NCBI GenBank assembly: GCA_963739435.1
Contig: CAVUAN010000001.1
Span: 1 to 43,644 of the forward strand
Reading direction: 5' to 3'
Length of the DNA stretch: 43,644 nucleotides
DNA from: CAVUAN01 sp963739435
GTDB taxonomy: Bacteria; Acidobacteriota; Thermoanaerobaculia; UBA5066; Gp7-AA6
Under the pieces are notes generated by a model. That model ran no database searches and had not been told where the DNA came from. It saw nothing but the letters and a program-made list of their open reading frames with translations. Below, piece after piece: positions 8,709-17,092 of the stretch (position 1 is its first letter; the number at the start of each line of letters is the position of its first letter). The position numbers were made by a program, and so were the translations under genes.

Positions 8709-8783
8709 GGCCTCGGTAATTCCCTCTTCAAGCTCCTCGCGGGATGCCCTTAGACGTTAGAGCGGTCTTGTCTCGCCCTACGT

Positions 8784-11360
8784 CTATCTCAACCCCTCGA
8801 CGACGTAGAGGTCGGAGGAGTCCACGCGGGTGTACGAATAAGCATATGAGCGTCCGTCGCGTGTCAACGCGAATGAGGAGAGGCCGATGAGCCCCGACGC
8901 GTCGGCCGGCTCGACTTCCTTCCACAGGGTCCTTTTGCCGGTCTCGATATCGAGACGCCAGATCCGGGCCGGGATGTCGTCGCTGTTGACCGTGAAGAGG
9001 TAGTGCCCGTCGGCGCTCCACTGGAAGAGACGCTCGTTGGGCTCGAGAATTGCGTCCGGCACGGCGCGCGGAGGGCCGCCTGCGATGGGGACGATCGTGA
9101 CCTGGCGCTCCTTCGTCGCATAGACAAGGAGCCTTGAATCGGGAGAGAAGGCTAAGCCACCGGTGGCGGAGAGTCCGGGGCTCAAGATATTCGTTGGCCG
9201 CCCCCCTTCAGAGCCAACGACCACGAGGCCCGGCGCCGAGTGAGCAACGATGATGCGGCCGTCCGGCAGGAAAAAGGCCGCGAAGGGCTTGATCCCCTCG
9301 ACCGGCACCTTCTTCGGAGAGCCGGGCCCGGTCGGCAGCAGTTCGAGCTCAGGTGGGGAGGTGGGGGTCAGCGACAGCGCCCACTTGCCGTCGGGAGAGA
9401 GCGCCTGCGGTTTGCCGTCGCCCAGGCGCACGGCCGGCGAGCCGTCGGTCTTTCGCAGGTAGACCCCACCCAGTGCTCCGCCTCCCTCGGCCGTTTCAGC
9501 GAAGAGGATCGTCCGACCGTCCTCGGAGAGGTCCCGCAGAAAGGATCCGTCGAGCCAACCGAGCTCACGTTCGCGATTCTCTCCGGGCGCAAGACAGGAA
9601 ACGCCGCCGCGCGACGTCCCCCGCTCGAGCAGAAGGCGCCCGTCGGTCGCAACGTCGTGGAGGATCAGAGAGCCACCAACTGCCGAAAGCAGCACGCGCT
9701 CTCTGCCGGCGGGCGAGACGGCCCGAAGAGCCGTGTCGGCCGTCGTCTTGCCGGCCACGAAGAAGATCTCGCCGGTCGCGTGGGACCACTCGGGGCTCCG
9801 GAGATTCCCCCAGCCCTTCGTGAGTGTGCGCTTGGCGCCCTTGCGGTCGATCACCCTGATGGCGCCAAGGTTGTCCGCCCCCCAATCCGTGTAGGCCACG
9901 AGGTCTCCGGCAGGCGACACGCGGATCTTGTCGAGATAGAACGATTCCTCGAGTACGTGGCCGATCGGGTACTCGAGGCGGTTCTTTCCCTCCGAAGTCT
10001 CCCGAACGACCGCCATGTCCTCGCCGTTTGGAGCCCAGTCGGCGTAGACGGCACCCTCCAGGATCTCGCGGGGGGCCGTGCCTCCGAGCGGCAGCCGGGC
10101 GAGCGTGCCGGTTCCGAACGGCGTGAGATAAGAGCCCTTCTTCAACAGCAGCGCCACCTCTCCCTTCGAAGAGACCGAAAGCACGTCGGCGCGCGAGACG
10201 CCCTGCGGGCGGGATTCCGTCGAGTCGGTGCGGACCGAGAAGATCTCCGCCGGTCTTCCTTCCCAGGCGGCGCCGTAGACGACGGTCTGTCCGTCAGGCG
10301 CAAAGCGGGCGGAGAGTACATTCCCGTGACGGAAAGTCAGCCTGTGGAAGATCGCTGCGTCGCTCTTCCCAAGGCCGGCGATGCGAGCGCCGGCAAAAAA
10401 GGCGATCGCCAGCGCGGCGGCGACAGCCGCAGCGGCCGCAAGGCGGCGCGGCAGAGCGCGTGGCAGAGCCGCTCCCGGTATGGCCGTATCCTTGCCGGAC
10501 ACGTTCGAGAGAGCCTCGAGGGCGAAGGCGAGATCGTGTGCCGAATGAAAGCGCTGTTCGGGATTCTTCTCGATCGAGTGGCGCACGATCCGCTCGACGC
10601 CGGGCGAGATGTTCTGGTTCGTCACCGAGAGGTCGGGCGGTTCTTCCCGGAGGATCGCCGACATCGTCTCGGCCGCCGAGTCGCCGCGAAACGCTCTTTG
10701 GCCGGAGAGCATCTCGTAGAGAATCGCGCCGAAGGAAAAGATGTCCGATCGGGCGTCGGCGGGCCTGCCCTTCACCTGCTCGGGCGACATGTAGCCGAGC
10801 GTGCCCATCACGACGCCGGGCTCCGTGCCCGCCGATGCCGTCGGCAGATTCGACTGCTGACCGCCCGCACCATCGATTTGGGTGAGCTTCGCCAGGCCGA
10901 AGTCGAGGATCTTGACGCGCCCGTCCTTGGTCACGAAGAGGTTCTCGGGCTTCAGGTCGCGGTGGACGATCCCCTTCTCGTGCGCGGCCGCCAGACCCGT
11001 GCGCGATCTGCAGCGCCGTGTCCATCGCCTTTCGCGGCGGAAGCGTTCCGCCCGCGAAGCGCTGACCGCAGCGTCTCGCCCTCGAGCAGCTCCTGCACGA
11101 CGTAGGGCGCGCCGTCGTGCTGACCGATGTCGTAGACGGCCGTGATGTTGGGATGGTTCAAGACTCCGGCGGCCTTGCGCCTCCTGCTCGAAGCGACGCA
11201 GGCGGTCGGCGTCTGCGAGAAGGAGCGCCGGCAGGACCTTGATCGCCACTTCTCGGCCCAGTCGCGTGTCGCGCGCCCGGTAGACCTCGCCCATTCCGCC
11301 CGCGCCGAGTGGCGAGAGGATCTCGTAGGGACCGAGGCGCGTGCCGGCGGAAAGCGCCAT
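8784..11360 (-). CDS. Membrane Ser/Thr protein kinase 3 with TolB/WD40-like propeller (paralogue of kinase 1)
   Basis: Open for 858 codons. N-terminal kinase: GAGGMGEVY, VAIKVLP, HRDLKPENLF, DFGLAKL, GYMSPEQ. A membrane segment follows at about residues 315-340, then propeller blades (RFAPDGQTVVYG, SPDSRLLVYAT, WSADGHYLF) to GLR and TGA. Residues of about 62-121 (11000-11175) are out of register: another frame gives the expected NHPNITAVYDIGQHDGAPYV and MDTALQIAHG. Several small indels therefore cancel out, and the stretch from helix C to helix E of the kinase would be scrambled as written. The domain order and the motif-by-motif match to kinase 1 make duplication clear. The 5' side carries the same promoter. 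If the indels are real, the kinase would be inactive; assembly error is more likely (inference). Confidence 0.88.
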   Translation of the reverse strand: MALSAGTRLGPYEILSPLGAGGMGEVYRARDTRLGREVAIKVLPALLLADADRLRRFEQEAQGRRSLEPSQHHGRLRHRSARRRALRRAGAARGRDAAVSASRAERFRRERRWTRRCRSRTGLAAAHEKGIVHRDLKPENLFVTKDGRVKILDFGLAKLTQIDGAGGQQSNLPTASAGTEPGVVMGTLGYMSPEQVKGRPADARSDIFSFGAILYEMLSGQRAFRGDSAAETMSAILREEPPDLSVTNQNISPGVERIVRHSIEKNPEQRFHSAHDLAFALEALSNVSGKDTAIPGAALPRALPRRLAAAAAVAAALAIAFFAGARIAGLGKSDAAIFHRLTFRHGNVLSARFAPDGQTVVYGAAWEGRPAEIFSVRTDSTESRPQGVSRADVLSVSSKGEVALLLKKGSYLTPFGTGTLARLPLGGTAPREILEGAVYADWAPNGEDMAVVRETSEGKNRLEYPIGHVLEESFYLDKIRVSPAGDLVAYTDWGADNLGAIRVIDRKGAKRTLTKGWGNLRSPEWSHATGEIFFVAGKTTADTALRAVSPAGRERVLLSAVGGSLILHDVATDGRLLLERGTSRGGVSCLAPGENRERELGWLDGSFLRDLSEDGRTILFAETAEGGGALGGVYLRKTDGSPAVRLGDGKPQALSPDGKWALSLTPTSPPELELLPTGPGSPKKVPVEGIKPFAAFFLPDGRIIVAHSAPGLVVVGSEGGRPTNILSPGLSATGGLAFSPDSRLLVYATKERQVTIVPIAGGPPRAVPDAILEPNERLFQWSADGHYLFTVNSDDIPARIWRLDIETGKRTLWKEVEPADASGLIGLSSFALTRDGRSYAYSYTRVDSSDLYVVEGLR

Positions 11361-11390
11361 TCCGATCTGTTCCGTTCTTCTTGCTTGAAG

Positions 11391-11419
11391 CTTATCTCGA
11401 ACCCGGTGGGCTCCGTCAG
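11391..11419 (-). promoter_or_regulatory. Promoter of kinase 3 (CTGACG, 17 bp, GATAAG)
   Basis: On the minus strand CTGACG (11419-11414), a 17-base spacer and GATAAG (11396-11391) precede the ATG at 11360. From CTGACGGAGCCC through TTCGAGATAA and CTTCAAGCAAGAA to GGAACAGATCG it follows the kinase 1 upstream region almost base for base, so the promoter was duplicated with the gene. Confidence 0.55.
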
Positions 11420-11436
11420 GCGAGGAAGCTCCTCAC

Positions 11437-11493
11437 CCTGCGACGGTTAGGAGGTGTCGGTTCGCCCGCCTCCGCCCGATCTCCAGCGCCCGG
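11437..11493. repeat. R2 repeat, left half, abutting truncated dctA
   Basis: GCGACGGTTAGGAGGTGTCG then GTTCGCCCGCCTCCGCCCGA then GCGCCCGGTAA matches 5404-5460. Similarity ends where homology to the DctA transporter family begins (about 11498). Confidence 0.5.
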
Positions 11494-11497
11494 TAAT

Positions 11498-12585
11498 CTC
11501 CTCGGGGCGGCCGTCGGCGCCCTCCGCCCCTCGCTTGGGTTGGCGCTGCAGCCGCTGGGCGATGGCTTTATCCGGCTCGTGAGGATGCTGATCGCGCCGA
11601 TCATCTTCACGACCGTCGTGACGGGCATCGCGAAGGTCGGGGGGCTGAAGAAGAGCGGGCGGGTGGGACTGAAGGGAATCGTCGTCTTCGAGGCGCTGAC
11701 GACTCTCGCCCTGTTCGCCGGAGTCCTGGCGGGGCGAGCCGGCCGGTCCGGCGTCGGCATGAACGTCGACCCGTCGACCATCGACACGAAGGCGATCGCG
11801 GGCTACACGAGCTCGGGGAGGGCGCTCAACGCCGCCGACTTCCTCCTCGGAATCATCCCGAAGGACGTCGTCGACGCCTTCGTGAAGGACGACGTCCTCC
11901 AGATCGTCTTCTTTTCGATCCTCTTTGGGGTGGCGCTCGCGGCGCTGAAGAGCGGGGGCGCTGTGGTTCTCGGGTTCGTCGAAGACCTTTCCCGCCTCCT
12001 CTTCCGGATCATGGCGATCGTCATGCGGGTCGCCCCGCTCGGGGCGTTCGGAGCGATGGCGTTCACGGTGGGGAAGTTCGGCCTCGGCACGCTCCTTTCC
12101 CTGGGCCGGCTGATCGCTGCCTTCTATCTCACCTGTCTCCTCTTCGTCGTCATCGTGCTCGGCGGAGTCCTCCGATGGGCCGGCCCCGGAATCCTGCGTT
12201 TCCTCCGCTATCTGAGACAGGAGATCCTGATCGTCCTGGGCACCTCGTCGTCCGAGACGGTGCTCCCGCTCCTGATGGAGAAGATGGAGCGCCTCGGCTG
12301 CAGCAAGCCGGTCGAGGGTCTCATCGTGCCGCTCGGCTACTCGTTCAACCTGGCCGGGACGGCCATCTACCTGACGCTCGCGACCGTCTTCATCGCCCAG
12401 GCGACGAATACGCGCGTCACCGTCTGGCAGGGGCTCGAGATCCTCCTCGTCCTCCTCCGCAAACGGTGGCCGTCGCGAGGTGGGAGCGAGAACTAGACCT
12501 GACGCGAGCCACAGCCGTCCTGGCGGACGTGGCGAGGATCGAGGCCGAGGAGTACGAAAGCAGGGCGCCTCGACCCGAAGGCTGA
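11498..12585 (+). pseudogene. dctA: C4-dicarboxylate/Na+ symporter (DctA/GltP family), truncated with internal deletion
   Basis: From LLGAAVGALRPSLG the frame reads as a DctA/glutamate-family symporter: PLGDGFIRLVRMLIAPIIFTT, the GTSSSETVLPLLMEKME hairpin segment and GYSFNLAGTAIYL. The first transmembrane residues and a start codon are missing; upstream sequence is R2 repeat. At about 12455 the frame runs from ILLVLL into an off-frame tail that stops at 12496. The family C-terminus VAVARWERELD resumes at about 12465 in another frame and ends with a TGA at 12583-12585. The last transport helices, roughly 80 residues that normally contain the TSKG and NLIGNG motifs, are gone. A working carrier is therefore unlikely. 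Alternatively a repeat-mediated collapse in the assembly removed the segment. Confidence 0.7.
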
Positions 12586-12591
12586 GAGCGG

Positions 12592-13444
12592 TTAACGGGT
12601 CTTTCCCGGGCCATGATCGAGAGCCCTCTTTGGCGCTTCGGCCCCGGCCACCTCGCCGAAGAACCGCCTCAGCTCGCGGCTGGTGTCATCGAACCGCTCC
12701 AGCGGGAAGCAGTGCCCGGCCCCCGACAGGAGGACGAGGCGGGCGCCGGGGATCGCCTCGGCCAGCCGGCGGGAATTCTCCGCCGGAATGAGCCGGTCGC
12801 GGTCGCCCGTGAGGACCAGCGTCGGCATCCTCAGGCTCCGGGAGCCGTTTCATCGCGTCGTGCAGCGTGACGGCCGTCATCTGCTGGAGCAGTACCCTCG
12901 GCGAGGCCCGCTCCCCGCTCGCGATCCAGGTCGAGAAGCCATCGAAGTCCGCGCGAAGGTGCTCCATGGAGACGAGAGCGCGTCCGAGGAGGCCGTGCGC
13001 ACCCACCCGGGAGAGCGCCCCTCCGACGACGAGGTCGCTCACGACCGGCACCGACGGCTTCCGGCTCTTCAGCCAGCTCGCGAACGTCGCGCCGAGGACG
13101 AGCGCGCGGACGCGCTCCGGGTGCCGGAGAGCCAGTTCGAGGGCAGCCATCCCGCCCATCGAGATCCCGAAGACGAAGGCGCGTCCGGCACCGGCCGCGT
13201 CGAGAACCGCGACCGCGTCGTCGGCCATGTCCTTCACGCGGAATCCGAGACCCGTCCCCGTGGAGCGCCCGGTCCCCCGGTTGTCGAAGGTGATCACGCG
13301 GTAGTGCTCGGCGAGGCGCTGCGGCAGGGAGCCCCACGCGCGTGAAGAAAATCCCATCCCCATGATCAGAAGAAGCGGGGGCGCGTCGTCCTCTCCTGTC
13401 GTCTCGAACCAGAGGCGGCGCTTTCCCCGTTCGATGGTGGGCAT
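12592..13444 (-). CDS. Alpha/beta hydrolase (one frameshift near 12830)
   Basis: MPTIERGKRRLWFET, then LLLIMGMGFSSRAW (oxyanion loop), FDNRGTGRS, the nucleophile elbow GISMGGMAA, and, in another frame after about 12830, VLTGDRDRLIPAENS (acid) and GAGHCFPLE (His). All three catalytic residues are present, so only the frameshift breaks the gene. The ATG at 13444 is 10 bases after the wax-ester-synthase stop, with AGAGGCGGG as a plausible ribosome site, so the two form an operon. An esterase or lipase acting on lipids made by the upstream enzyme is plausible (inference). Confidence 0.8.
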
Positions 13445-13454
13445 CGTCCCGCCT

Positions 13455-14870
13455 CTACGCTCCGGCCCGCGCCGGATTCCGCGCGAGCTTCGTCAGCTCG
13501 GCAAGCGCCTCCGGAATGGCGCGCGCCAGGACGGGGAGGTCCGGTGGCGTTCTCGTCGTCCCCGAGGAGGCCGATGTCGATCGCCCCGTCGTAGCTGAGG
13601 AGGGCGATGGAGATCGTCGTGACGTCCGTGAGCGGCACGGCGGGATGGCACGCGAGGAGCCGCCGTCCGAGGAGGTAGAGCGGCATCTGCGGGCCGGGGA
13701 CGTTCGTGACGACGATGTTGAACCAGGGGGCCGACCGTCTGGAGGCGCGCCGAGAGGGCCGCGAGGGTGGGGGGCGCGAATTCCGCCAGGCGGGTCAGGG
13801 CCATCGCGCCGACGGCCTGCCGGCTTTCCTTGAGACCCCCCATCGCCTGCGAGACCTTCCGGAGCCGAGTCGCGGGGTCGGGCTCGCCCACCGGGAGGGG
13901 ACAGAAGACGGCGGCGACCTGATTTCCGAGGGTGCCGTGCGCTTCGGGGCTCCGGACGCTGACGGGAACGAGGACCCGCAGCTCCGTCGGCGTCTCCTTC
14001 CGCCCGAGAAGGAGCTTCCGGAGCGCCCCGGCCATGACGGCGAGGACGACGTCGTTCACCGTCCCGCCGAGCGCGGAGCGAACCCGCTTCACGTCGGCGA
14101 GGTCGACCGCGAGCATCTCCCAGCGGCGTCCGGCGCGAGACCGTCCGGTTGAGCGAGGACGGAGGCGCCGGGCCGAGCGCCCCGATTCCCGAGAAGCGGC
14201 CCGAGGCCGCCGAGGATCTCCTTCAGGGCACCGCGCCCCTCCCGTCGCCGGCGACGCCGCCTCGCGCGCCAGGTCGAAGGGGCGCTGCAGGAATTCGCTC
14301 AGCGCCTCGGTCACCATCTCCGCCGTGCCGGGAGCCGGACGCGGTCTTCGGGGAGGGAGCGCTTCGGGCGGCGCGGTCTTCCGGTCGACGTCCAGGAGGA
14401 CGGAGGCGAGGTCGACTCCGGAGACGCCGTCGATCATGCAGTGATGGGTCTTCGTGACGACCGCGAACCGGCGCCCCGCGAGCCCCTCGACGACCCAGAT
14501 CTCCCAGAGAGGCTTGCCGCGATCGAGATGACGGGCGAAGAGCGTGCCGACGAGATCGAGGAGCTGCTGTCGGTTTCCGGGCCGGGGCAGCTTCGCTCGC
14601 CGGAGGTGCCACGAGAGATCGAACTCGGGATCGTCGACCCAGACAGGACGGCCGACGCTGAAGGGAACGAGCGCGAGGCGCTGGCCGTAGCGCGGCACGC
14701 GATCCATTCGGGAGGCGATCAGGGCGGCGAGTTCTTTCGGCGTCGGAGCGCTTCCCCTCGAAGATCGAGACCGAGCCGACGTGCATCGGGGCCGTCGGCC
14801 CCTCGAGGTCGAGAAAGGCCGCGTCGAGGGCGGTCAGCCGTTCGGACCAGCTCTCGCCGGACCCGGTCAC
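13455..14870 (-). CDS. Wax ester synthase/diacylglycerol acyltransferase, WS/DGAT (frameshifted)
   Basis: Starts LTALDAAFLDLEGPTAPMHV, the usual WS/DGAT N-terminus, with the catalytic HHxxxDG seen as THHCMIDGVSG, then GGTVNDVVLAVMAGALR, VPVSVRSPEAHGTLGNQV, NVPGP and a C-terminal SYDGAIDIGLLGDDENA. These enzymes join fatty acyl-CoA to long alcohols or diacylglycerol at the membrane to make storage wax or triacylglycerol. The reading frame breaks near 14745, 13735 and 13545, and a stretch at about 14140-14240 is out of register. The GTG start at 14870 overlaps the TGA of a 35-codon kinase relic (GTGA) and is served by AGAGGAGG within that relic. Downstream, 10 bases away, is an alpha/beta hydrolase. 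Confidence 0.82.
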
Positions 14871-14974
14871 GGCGTCGCTCCTCCTCTTGCCTCGCAGACC
14901 TCGCCGATCCCCCCGGCGCCGAGGGGAGCGAGGATCACGTAGGGGCCGAGGCGAGTGCTCGCGCTGAGTGTCAC
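14867..14974 (-). pseudogene. Ser/Thr kinase N-terminal relic, possible leader peptide of WS/DGAT
   Basis: A GTG-started frame of 35 codons reads VTLSASTRLGPYVILAPLGA then GGIGEVCEARGG. This is the N-terminus and Gly-rich loop of the kinase 1/3 family (compare MALSAGTRLGPYEIL and LGAGGMGEVYRAR). The similarity stops after the loop. Its TGA overlaps the GTG of the WS/DGAT gene, and AGAGGAGG near its end is the ribosome site of that gene. Either the acyltransferase gene was joined to a kinase 5' end by deletion, or the relic has become a coupled leader. Confidence 0.6.
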
Positions 14975-15074
14975 GAAACTCTGACAGGATTCTATCGGTG
15001 GAGTGCCTTCCAGACCGCCTGCATTGGGGAACGTTAGAGTTTCGGGAGCGATACTGGCGAGTGGGGTGGCAGTT

Positions 15075-16022
15075 TCAAGGAGAGCGCCCCTTCAGCCAGG
15101 CGACTGTCTCACGGATTCCCTCCGGATACGGCGTCGGCGTGATGCCGAAGGCGCGCGTGATCTTCGTCGAATCGAACCGGTACTCGCGCTCGTACTGGTA
15201 GAGCATCTCGCCCGTTTCGGAGATGTCGGAGTTGAAGAGGCCGCCGAGCCGGACCATCCACGGCTTTAGGAGAGAGAGCCGGGGTGGGACTCCGATCTCC
15301 TTAGCCGCCAGTTCCACGAAGGTCTTCCCGTCGATTGGCGGGTCGGACGCGGGGAGATGCCAGACCTGTCCGAGTGCCTCCGGCCGCTCGCCGAGCAGTG
15401 CCATCCCGCGGGCCGAGTCGAGCGTGAAGCCCAGGGAATGCGGGAGCGACGCGTCGACAAGCCACTGGGCCCCCTTTCCGGCCATGAGCCGGTCGAGCAC
15501 GAGGACGTGAGGAACCGCGGTCCGGTCGGCGTAGGGACCGTAAAAGTCGGCGGCCCGCGCGATGCAGGCACGCACCGCGCCGCTCTTCATCTCCTCCTGC
15601 AGCTGCCGGGCGATCCGGGCCCGGACTTCGCCCTTGCGGCTGCACGGGTCGTACGGCGTCTCCTCCGTCATCGTTCGGTCGACCAGGCCGTACATGTAGA
15701 CGTTGTCGAGGAAGACGAGCGCCGCGCCGGCTCGCTTGCACGCCTCGATCGTGTTCGACATCACCGCCGGCCATTGCTCGGCCCAGACCGAAGCGCGATA
15801 GGGAAGGCCCACGACCTGGTAGACGACGGACGAGCCCCGGACGGCCTCGACCGTCTCCTCCAGCCGGATCAGATCGGCGCGCCGCGACTCCGTCCCAGGT
15901 TCCGTGACGCCCCGCCGGGAGACCAGCCGTACGCGCGTCCCGCGCGCGACGAGCTCCCTGGCGAGAGCCGTCCCCACCGAGCCGCCGGCGCCGAGAAGGG
16001 TGTGAAGAGGTGTGTCGGTCAT
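15075..16022 (-). CDS. NAD(P)-dependent epimerase/dehydratase-type protein
   Basis: 315 residues, intact. An N-terminal Rossmann loop, LLGAGGSVGTALARELVARG, is followed by a basic VSRRG that suits NADPH binding. Further on come VVYQVVGLPY, VFLDNVYMYG, RAADFYGPY and a C-terminal part ending YPEGIRETVAWLKG, as in extended or atypical SDR epimerases. The classical YxxxK pair is not obvious: VYMYG keeps the Tyr, but no Lys follows at +4. The ATG at 16022 is preferred over an upstream in-frame ATG at 16046 because the beta strand starts just after it. The substrate is unknown. It shares a strand with the WS/DGAT operon but is separated from it by about 100 bases. Confidence 0.82.
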   Translation of the reverse strand: MTDTPLHTLLGAGGSVGTALARELVARGTRVRLVSRRGVTEPGTESRRADLIRLEETVEAVRGSSVVYQVVGLPYRASVWAEQWPAVMSNTIEACKRAGAALVFLDNVYMYGLVDRTMTEETPYDPCSRKGEVRARIARQLQEEMKSGAVRACIARAADFYGPYADRTAVPHVLVLDRLMAGKGAQWLVDASLPHSLGFTLDSARGMALLGERPEALGQVWHLPASDPPIDGKTFVELAAKEIGVPPRLSLLKPWMVRLGGLFNSDISETGEMLYQYEREYRFDSTKITRAFGITPTPYPEGIRETVAWLKGRSP

Positions 16023-16089
16023 CGTCTTGCAATCATCCACCCACATGCGGTCTGAACCAGATCTTCATCAGATCCTGGGAACATCGGAA

Positions 16090-16221
16090 ATGTTCGCGGC
16101 CTTCCCTCTCGGCCTTCTGTGCGGGTTCGTTGGCGGGTTCGTCGGAGCCATTCCTCCTGGGCCCATCGGCATCACCGCGACCCGTCATCTCCTGGCCGAG
16201 AAAATCGCCAAGGCGACGTAA
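16090..16221 (+). pseudogene. LysE-family exporter, N-terminal fragment
   Basis: 43 residues: MFAAFPLGLLCGFVGGFVGA then IPPGPIGITATRHLL and a stop. The hydrophobic first helix followed by IPPGPIG is the conserved N-terminus of LysE/RhtB-type amino-acid exporters, which normally run to about 200 residues with six helices. Everything after the first helix is missing, so this is a truncated scrap rather than a small protein (inference). It lies divergent from the epimerase. Confidence 0.5.
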
Positions 16222-16306
16222 ACCCAACTCAGGGGGGCACTTTCGAGCGCGAGTCCCTGACGGTGCGCATCGTGAGACTGAGTGTCAGGCTCAAACGTCG
16301 GCTCGC

Positions 16307-16951
16307 TCACGAGCGTCGCACCGATTTCGTCGAGACCGCTCCGGCGTAGCGCCGGATGGTCAACTCCGCGGTGCCGAGGCGAAACCGGTCGCCGTCGGAG
16401 AGGGCGGCGGGCTGGGCGACCGCCTCACCTTTCAGAAACGTTCCGTTCTTGCTTCCGAGGTCCTCCAGCGTCGCCCGGTCTCCCGACACCACGATGCGCG
16501 CGTGGCGGCGCGACACGCTGTAGACGTCGATCCACGCTACGGCGTCGCGCTCCCGGCCCAGGATGTTCTCGCCCTCCTGGAGAGCGACTTCGCGGTCGGC
16601 CCAGAACAGCCGGAAGACCGGCGGCGGTCCCGACGTGCGCGCCGGGGGAAGTGCAGGGGCGCAGAAGGCGTAGCCGAACCGGTGGACCGTTCGGATGAAC
16701 TTCGGCTCCTTCCCCCGGTCGTCCAGCGCCTTGCGCAGGTCCGCCGCGAGCCGCGCGAGGCTGCGCCCCGTGACGAACGTCCTCGGCCAGAGCGCTTCGT
16801 TCAGTTCCACTTTGGAGAGGGCCCGGGGGCGCGCGGCGATCAGCAGCTCGAGAAGCCGGAGCGCCCTCGGCTCCACGTGCACCGGCTTCCCCGCGCGAAG
16901 GACTTCGCGGGCGTCGAAGTCGGCGACGCAATCCCCGAAAGAAAGACGCAT
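16307..16951 (-). CDS. Winged-helix DNA-binding protein with C-terminal FHA domain
   Basis: 214 residues, intact. Residues 1-97 are an OmpR/PhoB-type winged helix (PRALRLLELLIAARPRALSK, LARLAADLRKALDD, IRTVHRFGYAF). Residues 113-205 are an FHA domain with ILGRERD (130-136), SVSRRHARI (145-153) and GSKNGTFL (166-173), the Arg/Ser/His and Asn-Gly residues that bind phosphothreonine. There is no receiver domain. It is therefore a DNA-binding regulator that could be controlled by Ser/Thr phosphorylation; three kinases lie within 16 kb. It is divergent from the PAP2 gene, across a gap of about 140 bases that may hold its target (inference). Confidence 0.88.
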   Translation of the reverse strand: MRLSFGDCVADFDAREVLRAGKPVHVEPRALRLLELLIAARPRALSKVELNEALWPRTFVTGRSLARLAADLRKALDDRGKEPKFIRTVHRFGYAFCAPALPPARTSGPPPVFRLFWADREVALQEGENILGRERDAVAWIDVYSVSRRHARIVVSGDRATLEDLGSKNGTFLKGEAVAQPAALSDGDRFRLGTAELTIRRYAGAVSTKSVRRS

Positions 16952-17092
16952 CGCGTTCCTCCTGGGAAACCCGGAACGCTTCCGGAACGAGACCTGGAGA
17001 CTCTTCTGAAGATGAATCCTAATCTCGATTCCAGGTTTCTGACCAGCCCCGCGTCATCTCGACGCCAACGAATCGTTCGACAGGAGGGGAAC

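Noticed and set aside
9240..11105. Open frame of 621 codons on the plus strand across kinase 3
   Set aside because: No family pattern; the minus strand holds clear kinase and propeller motifs.
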